From: Tubiluchus corallicola
Taxonomy: Eukaryota > Priapulida > Priapulimorpha > Priapulimorphida > Tubiluchidae
Direction of reading: 5' to 3'
DNA: 64,000 bases
NCBI GenBank assembly: GCA_030141605.1
Contig: JAQGDQ010000051.1
Location: forward strand, 704,628-768,627
Numbering within the stretch: the stretch's first letter is position 1; every line of letters starts with the position of its first letter. The translations under genes and the position numbers were made by a program. The notes under the pieces were generated by a model. The model was not told the origin of the DNA, did not search any database, and saw nothing but the letters and a program-made list of their open reading frames with translations. Shown piece after piece: positions 29,901 through 41,054 of this stretch.

Positions 29901-32900
29901 TATCCTTAGAAAAGTGAGAAACTGTATCAGATGTTGAAAGAAACACCCTCGTCTAGTGTACATTGAAAATTGTGGACACACGGAGCATGTGCTTTAAATT
30001 TTAACAATAGTGACATACAAAATTTTTCCGGCATTTATTTTTTATAACTTTGTGATCTAAAACTAATGCATCGTTGGAAAAATCCAAAGGAGTGACCTAC
30101 AAATTTTGGCAATTATAAATAGGTAGTGACTAAAGGTACGATCCATATCCAGATCGCAGCAACTAAAAATACGGATCCGTGTCTCGAAAGCTTTCACTAG
30201 AAAATATGGATCGATCCGTACCATGAAAGCTACGGTTCGCCCATTAGAGATGGACAGATATCACTTTCTTGTTTATCCGCAGCCACAAAATCTGCAACTG
30301 TAAATATCCGAATCCTTAAAATCCGCAGATTGAGTGAAATTGAATATACTCGTATCTGCAATAGCCGCAAAAATGTGGACAACAAATTAACTAGGCTTGG
30401 TATGTGTCCCCTATTGTTGAAAATGGTTTCTTAATGTGAAGCTAGGAGATATAATTGCGAATCAATAATAAATTGCTAGCCAGACCCCAATTTTGCTTGT
30501 AAACCTTCAACGACAACTCACACAGCACGATGTACATAGTACATCATTCAACCATATCATGGCCTTATATATATATATGTCATTAAAATGTTCACTCATA
30601 ATAAGATCGACTAAACCTCAGCGTAAAATTTGAGCAATCGCACCGAAAAAGTCCATCTGCTTTAAGACTAAATTTTGTTCTTTCATTAACTTTAATGTCT
30701 TATTCAACACTTAATCAAACAGTGTTTCCGATATTTTAACTAGATTTTTGGCCTTTTAAAAAATCCGCTGCCATACCACCACGCACGCATAAGATTCACA
30801 GCATAAATTTTAGCAACAGGTGCATGTAACAATTTAGCACCTCTTATAAATTTGACTTACTGTATATCACATAAAGACTAAAAAGTTTTGCTATGTTCGA
30901 CAAGTCAATAAATCACAACCCAAACTAAGGAAAAATACAGTTTAGTAGGTTATCACACTCACAACACTATAGAAAAAATACAGGTTAGTAGGTCATATTA
31001 CAACACTCTAAGAAATTCATAACACTTTAAGATTTAAAGTGCTGCTAACTGGCCTACTACACATCATTTTTTGTAACCATAAACAAAATAAATTGAACAA
31101 GCTATTAATTGGTAGCTTATGCAACACAAAACACTTCTACCAAAACACCGGTTGTTGCATAAAAATGCAAGAGGGTAACATGGAATATTTTACCATCGAA
31201 ACTGGAGTAAGGCAGGGCTGCATTATGTCACCATTCCTGTTCCTATTGGCGACTGATTTCATCATGAACAAAGCAGTTGATGGAAAAGACCTGGGAATTC
31301 AGTGGCAACAACAACAGCAACAACAACGATTGGCAGGCCAGGACTTTGCTGATGAAATAGCACTTCTGGAAACATCAAAAGAAGGCCTGAAGCAATTGAC
31401 CACAAGTCTGGCAGAAGTAGTGGGAAAAATTGGACTGAGAATAAGTCATGAAAAGACCAAAGTTTTGACAGTGTGGACAAACCAGCAAAATGATGCGCAA
31501 ATAACAGTGGGAGGTCAACTGATTAAGAACGTTGCCAGCTTTTCATATCATGGCAGTGTGATGAGTTGTGATGGAGGTGCAGAAAGCGACGCCAGGGTGA
31601 GAATTGGCAAAGCAGCAGCAGTATTTAGGAAGATGGGAAAATCTAGGCAAGCAAGAAAATTGACCTGAAAATCAAGCTTCGTTTGTACAACACCATTGAG
31701 CTGCCAATGGCTCTTTATGCCAGCAAAACCTGGAAAGTCGCAGCGGCGATATCAAAGAAACTGGATGTCTTCCACCAAAAATGTCTTCGGAAAATCCTAA
31801 AAATATCCTATCATGACCATGTTACCAATGTGGAAGTCCTACAGCAGGTGCAGTCAAGGCGGTTGCAGGAAATAGTCGCAGAGAGAAGACTGAGACTGGC
31901 TGGACATATTCTCCGCCTACCAGAACAACTCCACTCCAAAATAGCGCTATGCTGGGAACCACAGGGTGGAAAAGGGAAAAGAGGTCGGCCAAAAACAACG
32001 TGGCACAGATCTTTCAAACAAGACCTTCGGGCTATGAACAGACGTTGAGAGAACATCGAGAGAGAAGCCGCCGATAGAACCCAGTGGAAAATGCTGTCTG
32101 CCCAATGTGCATCCGTGCACGGGAAGGACTAAGGTCTAAGGTAAGGTAATGCAACACACAGCCTCTAACAATTTGCAAGACAATTTGCAAGGAGACTAAC
32201 TAATATTTACAATGTAACTATTATATCACGAAGAAAAAAGGTACGGGTCCAGGCTGTATAATGGCATATCACCATTTTCATGAAGTGGGAATGTACTTTT
32301 CAATGATGTGCAGGGCACATGGTCAAACGCCGTATGTCGTAAAAATGGTCAAAATCCGTATCATTTGTAAATGTCACAAAAAGCACGGATCCGTATTTGT
32401 TGCAAAAACAGCTACGTATACGGATCCGTATTCAGTATCATAGAAAAGGCATAACTGTATGCAATATATGTGTGTGGTAATTTTCAAGCAATTCCTTTAT
32501 TTCCTTCTTACACTATCGTAATTAATACTGCTGCACATTTTTTGCACCACCTGATATATGAAGAAGTTATAAACTTAAGGATGCTGCAAAACGACTAGTA
32601 CTGCAACTAGAATGGTAACACGAGTGCAGCATTGCTTTAAGCTGTATAGCGCTTGTACCGAAGCTAGAAAATGTTTTCAAACCTCTATTTTTTGTCTCAA
32701 GGTCGTAACTTTGCGTTTACCAAATTCACAACAATACTTGGTTACTTAGGAATTACAATTCAGATCAATGAAAGCTGTTATGCTAAAACCTGACTTGAAA
32801 AATTGTTTTAAAGCTCATAATGCTGCTTTCGTTGAATTTGTCTGCTTTACTACGTCGGAATCGTATCATAATTCAATGAAGTCGGAACGGTTTAGGTACA

Positions 32901-35900
32901 TTTCCCAGAAAAAAGCATTTCCTAGAAAAGACAACTTTCTAGAACACATTTGCCAGAGAACTTTTTCCCCAGAAAACATTTGTCTTAGAAAATTTGTTTC
33001 ACAGAAAAATTGCGGTTGCATTTTTAGTTGCAAGATTTGCTATTTTCATAGAAGAAAGCCTTTGTTTTTTTCTGTTTGCCTCTCCCTCGTCCCTCCTTAC
33101 CCCCTCTCATCCTTTCCCTCTCTCCTGTCCCTCTCTCTCTCCCTCCCTCCTCTCTCTCTCTCTCTCTCTCACTCTTTCTCAATTGTCAATATCCTTCTTC
33201 CTCTCTATTTCTACTCCTAATACTCCTAATTAATTTACTGCACTTTAACTAAGAGGATTATCAGAATCATTGAAAATAATGCAATGTATTGTACTCAGAC
33301 AGAATGTGCAATATTTTTAGCGCACTTAACTTATGTTGATATTTTTCCCTTGCATCGCAACTCATTTGTTTTCAATGATTTACAGTCACAATCACATGCA
33401 TGTACATCCTCCCTAAATAATTCGATATAGCAGTGAAATGGCAGTTCTGGAAAAAAATTCTGGGAAATGGCTGTTCTGGGAATTTTTTCTGGGAAATTAA
33501 TTTTTCTGGCAAAAAACTTTTCTGGGAAACAAGTCTACCCCAGTCGGAAACTGGTCATTTTTGAGCAGTGAACACTAGGTCAGGAGTCAACCAATCTCGG
33601 GACAACCTATACCACTCAATTCACCTTGCTGACCTTTCATTTGATGCACTACAAGCTACTGTTGCTCAACACGGAAAAAATGTTTATGCCCAATCCACAC
33701 ATTTTTGGATTTTTGGCCCATAGCAAAAAATTTTTGCCTATCCAAATGACCCATAATTAGCAGTGTACAAGAACTGTACACCACCTACTGAGGTCTAACT
33801 CAAAAACTGTAAGAGGAGATAGATAAACCTCGTACAGAAAAACTGATCCATGTCTTTTGATCACCATTCACTTTTCCATTATCAAAGCTCTTATCCCAGG
33901 TGTATATTCTACATTTTTGTGACTCTTGTAGTTGTTTATAGGTATTTATAGCCATTTATAGGTATACTAACATGTTTTAATGAGATGCTAAACATGTCAA
34001 CAGTTATTAATAATACCTGTTTGTATAACAAGAAAATTGTGCAGTGTATGGCAAAATCTTAATAATAACTGTACGAGACCCAAGAAAGACTCAAGGCACA
34101 ATCTTTGTAACAACGAATTGAGAATCAATCAATTTGAGAATCAACTGACAAATAAGAATTAATGTGACACTTACTTTACAAATAAAAAATCCATGTTTAG
34201 AGAGTGAATAAAGGAGTAACAACAACTGTCAACTTAAAAGTAAAGGCTGTAGATTACTTTTGCTTTGTTAAATTGACAAACAGTGAAAACATCAGTGTAT
34301 CTATTATATTAATTTCGCTGGTATCTTAATATATATACTAGCAAAGGCCCCGCAAAAGATTTTGCGTATAAATACACGTGTAATCAATAATACGCGAAAA
34401 TCCTACCAAGTCCTCATTTATAACACAAAGCCTGTAACATCCTGCCTACTTGCCTAACGCAAAGCCTGTAGCAGCACTTACTCCTGCCTACTGTATGTTT
34501 AACTAATGCAAAGCAGCTTTTTGCTGAATTAAAGTTATAGACAGAGTACAATGGATGACGTCAGCACAATGGAATGCGTCAGCAGTTTTCTAAGCGAAAA
34601 TTGCCGAAAATAGAACATGTAATTAACTCGTTGATACTCCTCTCGGTGGACCTGTCCTAAAATATAACCTACATCATCGTGTAGCCCCGTCCTTAAGCTT
34701 TCTGATGAGCCGTATATCTCCTTCCGAGAGTCCCACCAGGCGCCGCTAGAACGTTTTTTCCGCAGGCTGTTTGGTCAAAATTTCGAAAAAATCGTGAGTT
34801 GGGTCCGAGGAGTGGTATGGTGTGGTGCAGTGTGGTATGATGTGGTGGAGTGGTATGGTGTGGGTGGTGTGGTGTGTAGGTGGTATGGTGTGGTGCGGTA
34901 CGGTGTGGTGGTATTGTGTGGTGCGATGAGGTGGAGCGGTATGGTGTGGTGCAGTGTGGTGTGATGTGGTGGAGTGGTATGGTGTGGGTGGTGTGTAGGT
35001 GGTATGGTGTGGTGCGGTGTGGTGGTATTGTGTGGTGCAGTGTGGTGCGATGAGGTGGAGTGGTATGGTGTGGTGCAGTGCGGTGTGATGTGGTGGAGTA
35101 TTATGGTGTGGGTGGTGTGGTGTGGTGTATGGGTGGTGCGGTGTGGTGTGGTGGAGTCGTATGGTGTGGGTGGTGTGGTGTGGTGTGTGGGTGGTGCAGT
35201 GTGCTGCAGTGGTATGGTGTGGTGCAGTGTGGTGTGATGTGGTGGAGTGGTATGGTGTGTAGGTGGGTGGGTGGTGTGGTGTTATGGTGTGGTGCTGTGT
35301 GGTGTGATGTGGTGGAGTATTATGGTGTGTGTGGTGTGGTGTGTGGGTGGTGCAGTGGTATGGCGTGGTGCAGTGTGGTGTGATGTGGTGGAGTGGTATG
35401 GTGTGGGTGGTGTGGTGCGGTGCGGTGTGGTGGTATTGTGTGGTGCGATGAGGTGGAGTGGTATGGTGTGGTGCAGTGTGGTGTGATGAGGTGGAGTGGT
35501 GTGGTGTGGGTTGTGTGTTGATTTGTGCACAAAATTCTTTTTGTGGGGTTTGGCTAGTTATATTAATATTCTTGGTATCTTAATATATATATATATATAT
35601 ATAGATTCGAGGCTACAGCTTCGACGAGGGCACCATTTGCGGCGATCTATATATCAAACGAAAGGTCTCGATCTAGTGTCGTGCCATTGTTGGTTTATTT
35701 TTCGAATCGGGCCCACCGGGAGGAACGGGGGGGGGTCGAAAAACCTCCAAAAATGGCCATTTTTCGGCCATTTTTTGCAAAAGTTATACGGCTGAGATGT
35801 AGAGAACGGGAATGGGCCGAGGGTGGTGCTGGCTATGGATAGATAGCCCGTTCAGCGGTGGGTGTAGTAGGCATATTTAGAATTCCCGAGAGGGCCATGG

Positions 35901-38900
35901 GGTCCAGTAATGGGCGTTTTCCCGGACCCAACTCGTGATTTTTACGAAATTTTGACCAAACAGCCTGCGGGAAAAACGTTCTAGCGGCGCCAGGTGGTAC
36001 TCTCGGAAGAAGATATGGGACTCTTTACAAAGAGGAAGGACAGGGCTACACAATGATGTGGGCTATATGTAACGGCAGGTCCACCGAGAGGAGTACTAGC
36101 GAGTTAATTAGATGTTCTATTTTCCGCAATTTTCGCTTAGAAAACTGTTGACGCAAAGGCATTGTTGTGACGTCATCCATTGTACTCTACTCTGCTTATA
36201 ACTTTAATTCAGCAAAAAGCTACAGGCTTTGCGTTAGTTAAACAAACAGTAGGCATGATGTTACGGGATTTGCGTTATACATGAGGACTAGGTAGGATGT
36301 TCGCATGTTATTGATTACACGTGGTTTTTTACGCAAAATCTTTTGCGGGGCCTTTGCTATTTATTATATTATAGCACATAGTTTCAACTTTGTGAAAAAT
36401 GTTTGGAATGGTTTTGTTGTAATGCTGTGCTGTTGGTGCTTGTGCTATAGGTGTCGTCATCGTTGCCACCATCATCATCATCAACATCATGATCACCACG
36501 TGAGGTAGTGGATTTGATGTGGTGTGGTGTGCTTTGTGTGTTGTGCTATGGATGGTGTGGTGGGGTGATAGGTGTGTGGGGTGTGGTGTGGGTAGTGTGG
36601 TATGGAGTGGGTGGTGTGGTGTGTGGGTGGGTGTTGTGGTGCAGTGCGGTGTTATGGTGTGGTGGAGTGTGGTGTGGTGTGGTATGGTGTGGTGCAGTGT
36701 GGTGTGATGTGGTGGAGTCGTATGGTGTGGTGTGGTGTGCTGCAGTGGTATGGTGTGGTGCAGTGTGATGTGGTGGAGTGGTATGGTGTGGGTGGTGTGG
36801 TGTGTAGGTGGGTGAGTGGTGTGGTGCAGTGTGGTGTTAGGGTATGGTGTGGGTGGTGTGGTGGTATTGTGTGGTGCAGTGTGGTGCGATGAGGTGGAGT
36901 GGTATGGTGTGGTGCAGTGTGGTGTGATGAGGTGGAGTGGTGTGGTGTGGGTTGTGTGTTGATTTGTGCACAAAATTCTTTTTGTGGGGTTTGGCTAGTC
37001 TATTATATTAATATTCTTGGTATCTTAATATATTTATTTATATATAAGATTCGAGGCTACAGCCCGGACGAGGGCACCATTTGCGGCGATCTATATATCA
37101 AACGAAAGGTCTCGATCTAGTGTCGTGCCATTGATGGTTTATTTTTCGAATCGGGCCCACCGGGAGGAACGGGGGGGGGTCGAAAAACCTCCAAAAATGG
37201 CCATTTTTCGGCCATTTTTTGCAAAAGTTATACGGCTGAGATGTAGAGAACGGGAATGGACTGAGGGTGGTGCTGGCTATGGATAGATAGCCCGTTCAGC
37301 GGTGGGTGTAGTAGGCATATTTAGAATTCCCGAGAGGGCCATGGGGTCCCGTAATGGGCGTTTTCCCGGACCCAACTCGTGATTTTTACGAAATTTTGAC
37401 CAAACAGCCTGCGGGAAAAACGTTCTAGCGGCGCCAGGTGGTACTCTCGGAAGAAGATATGGGACTCATCAGAAAGAGGAAGGACAGGGCTACACGATGA
37501 TGTGGGCTATATGTTAGGGCAGGTCCACCGAGAGGAGTATCAACGAGTTAATTAGGTGTTCTATTTTCGGCAATTTTCGCTTAGAAAACTGCTGACGCAA
37601 AGCCATTGTAGTGACGTCATCCATTACTGCTTATAGCTTTAATTCAGCAAAAAGCTGCTTTGCGTTAGATAAACAGACATACAGTAGCTGCCTGCTGGCT
37701 TTGCGTTAGGTAAGTAGGCAGGATGTTATGGGCTTTGTGTTATAAATGAGGACTGTGTAGGATGTTCGCGTATTATTGATTACACGTGTATTTATACGCA
37801 AAATCTTTTGCGTGGCCTTTGCTATTTATTATATTATAGCACATAGTTTCAACTTTGTGAAAAATGTTTGGAATGGTTTTGTTGTAATGCTGTGCTGTTG
37901 GTGCTTGTGCTATAGGTGTCGTCATCATTGCCACCATCATCATCATCATCATCAACATCATGATCACCACGTGAGGTGGTGGATTTGATGTGGTGTGGTG
38001 GTGGTGTGCTTTGTGTGTTGTGCTATGGATGGTGTGGTGTGGTGTGGGTAGTGTGGTATGGAGTGGGTGGCGTGGTGTGTGGGTGTTGTGGTGCAGTGCG
38101 GTGTGATGTGATGTGGTGGAGTATTATGGTGTGGTGTGGTGCAGTGGTATGGTGTGGTGCAGTGTGGTGTGATGTGGTGGAGTCGTATGGTGTGGTGTGG
38201 TGTGCTGCAGTGGTATGGTGTGGTGCAGTGTGATGTGGTGGAGTGGTATGGTGTGGGTGGTGTGGTGTGTAGGTGGGTGAGTGGTGTGGTGCAGTGTGGT
38301 GTTAGGGTATGGTGTGGGTGGTGTGGTGGTATTGTGTGGTGCAGTGTGGTGCGATGAGGTGGAGTGGTATGGTGTGGTGCAGTGTGGTGTGATGAGGTGG
38401 AGTGGTGTGGTGTGGGTTGTGTGTTGATTTGTGCACAAAATTCTTTTTGTGGGGTTTGGCTAGTCTATTATATTAATATTCTTGGTATCTTAATATATTT
38501 ATTTATTTATATATATATAAGATTCAAGGCTACAGCTTCGACGAGGGCACCATTTGCGGCAATCTATATATCAAACGAAAGGTCTCGATCTAGTGTCGTG
38601 CCATTGATGGTTTATTTTTCGAATCGGGCCCACCGGGAGGAACGGGTTGGGGTCGAAAAACCTCCAAAAATGGCCATTTTTTGCAAAAGTTATACGGCTG
38701 AGATGTAGAGAACGGGAATGGGCTGAGGGTGGTGCTGGCTATGGATAGATAGCCCGTTCAGCGGTGGGTGTAGTAGGCATATTTAGAATTCCCGAGAGGG
38801 CCATGGGGTCCCGTAATGGGCGTTTTCCCGGACCCAACTCGTGATTTTTACGAAATTTTGACCAAACAGCCTGCGGGAAAAACGTTCTAGCGGCGCCAGG

Positions 38901-41020
38901 TGGTACTCTCGGAAGAAGATATGGGACTCATCAGAAAGAGGAAGGACAGGGCTACACGATGATGTGGGCTATATGTTAGGACAGGTCCACCGAGAGGAGT
39001 ATCAACGAGTTAATTAGGTGTTCTATTTTCGACAATTTTTGCCTTAGAAAACTGCTGACGCAAAGCCATTGTAGTGACGTCATCCATTACTGCTTATAGC
39101 TTTAATTCAGCAAAAAGCTGCTTTGCGTTAGATAAACAGACATACAGTAGCTGCCTGCTGGCTTTGCGTTAGGTAAGTAGGCAGGATGTTATGGGCTTTG
39201 TGTTATAAATGAGGACTGTGTAGGATGTTCGCGTATTATTGATTACACGTGTATTTATACGCAAAATCTTTTGCGTGGCCTTTGCTATTTATTATATTAT
39301 AGCACATAGTTTCAACTTTGTGAAAAATGTTTGGAATGGTTTTGTTGTAATGCTGTGCTGTTGGTGCTTGTGCTATAGGTGTCGTCATCATTGCCACCAT
39401 CATCATCATCATCATCAACATCATGATCACCACGTGAGGTGGTGGATTTGATGTGGTGTGGTGGTGGTGTGCTTTGTGTGTTGTGCTATGGATGGTGTGC
39501 TGGGGTGATAGGGTGTGTGGGGTGTGGTGTGGGTAGTGTGGTATGGAGTGGGTGGCGTGGTGTGTGGGTGGGTGGGTGTTGTGGAGCAGTGTGGTGCAGT
39601 GCAGTGTGATGTGGTGGAGTATTATGGTGTGGGTGATGTGGTGTGTGGGTGGTGCAGTGTGGTGTGGTGCAGTGTGGTGAGATGTGGTGGAGTCATATGG
39701 TGTGGGTGGTGTGGTGTGGTGTGTGGGTGGTGTAGTGTGCTGCAGTGGTATGGTGTGGTGCAGTGTGGTGTTATGGCGTGGTGCTGTGCGATGTGATGTG
39801 GTGGAGTATTATGGTGTGGGTGGTGTGGTGTGTGGGTGGTGCAGTGGTATGGTGTGGTGTGATGTGGTGGAGTGGTATGGTGTGGGTGATGTGGTGTGTA
39901 GGTGGTATGGTGTGGTGCGGTGCGGTGTGGTGGTATTGTGTGGTGCAGTGTGGTGCGATGAGGTGGAGTGGTATGGTGTGGTGCAGTGTGGTGTGATGAG
40001 GTGGAGTGGTGTGGTGTGGGTTGTGTGTTGATTTGTGCAGAAAATTCTTTTTGTGGGGTTTGGCTAGTCAAAATATTAATATCGTAAGTGATCAGATACG
40101 TACGAGATTATGTCTATCATGGCACAACCATGTCCACCCTTTTCCTGGAAGCTCTTGATGGAGTTTAATAAAAAACGAACGGTTATTCTTTAAAGGAAAA
40201 ACATCTCTCACCTCCATGTTGTGAAGGAAACTACTATGTACTATCAATTCTTCAGATAATATACGACCCTAAAATGTACAAAAAAAATGCCAGTAAGTTT
40301 TGGTAATTGCTTGCAATATAATTTACCATTGCCTACTGGTGGTGAGGTAAAAGTTATTAAGTTATGTTATCGTTATGCTTAAAGTTACCAGCAGTCGTTT
40401 TCTTCTATCTTTAAAATATGTACACCATTTGAATTTTACAACATGCAGTCATACATTTAAAGCAATATAGTTTAAAACACAGTGGAGCCTGTTTTTGCTT
40501 CAATGATTGTAAAAAAAAGTAAAAATGCTGTCTCAGCCTCAACTGTTGGGTTACTCGCTTGCAAACTCCACAGACTCCGTTTATTTTGCCATGTTTGATC
40601 TCGTTTTTCGTTTTCCTTTTCATTCATATAATACAAAATTTTGTCATTTACTCACTGTGAGGCAAACAATCCATACTAAATATTCATCAAAATTTGGAGT
40701 GCACGGCCAGTGTAAATGCGTATTTATAATTTAACAGCTAGCTTATTAGTATCGTTTGAGCCGACTTTTTTGTATCGTCCTGATCGTCATATGCTCATGA
40801 GTGTGTCCACTAAGCATTCATTTTCTGAAATACTTATTTCCATCCCAGACATATTTTTGACCATTTTCTCGACAGTTAAGTACTGTACTGGTACAATGAA
40901 AAAATTCTGTTAGCAGATGATGTTGTCAATGGCACAATAAGTGTGTTCTAATTACAGGCAGATGCTTTTAATAGTTTAATGAATTTCACAGGGCAAAGCT
41001 TACAGGCAATGAGTAGAGCA

Positions 41021-41054
<34 letters not shown>

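Larger units (their letters stand above)
36361..39288 (+). repeat. 1.46-kb composite tandem repeat (B+A units)
   Basis: The junction word 'ttattatattatagcacata' recurs at 36361, 37826 and 39289, giving periods of 1,465 and 1,463 bp. Each period contains one B and one A element, so the pair has been amplified as a unit rather than by independent insertions. A partial fourth period ends at 40068. Confidence 0.85.

Noticed and set aside
34700-34745. 'ctgatgag...' as a possible hammerhead ribozyme in the inverted A element
   Set aside because: The other A copies read 'ctcttt(a)' at this place, there is no GAAA partner at the right spacing, and the motif is a private variant.
34974-40071. Long open frames rich in VWCGV (plus) or TPHHTT (minus)
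   Set aside because: They arise because the TGGTG minisatellite has few stop codons in any frame. No start context, domain or splice structure supports them.
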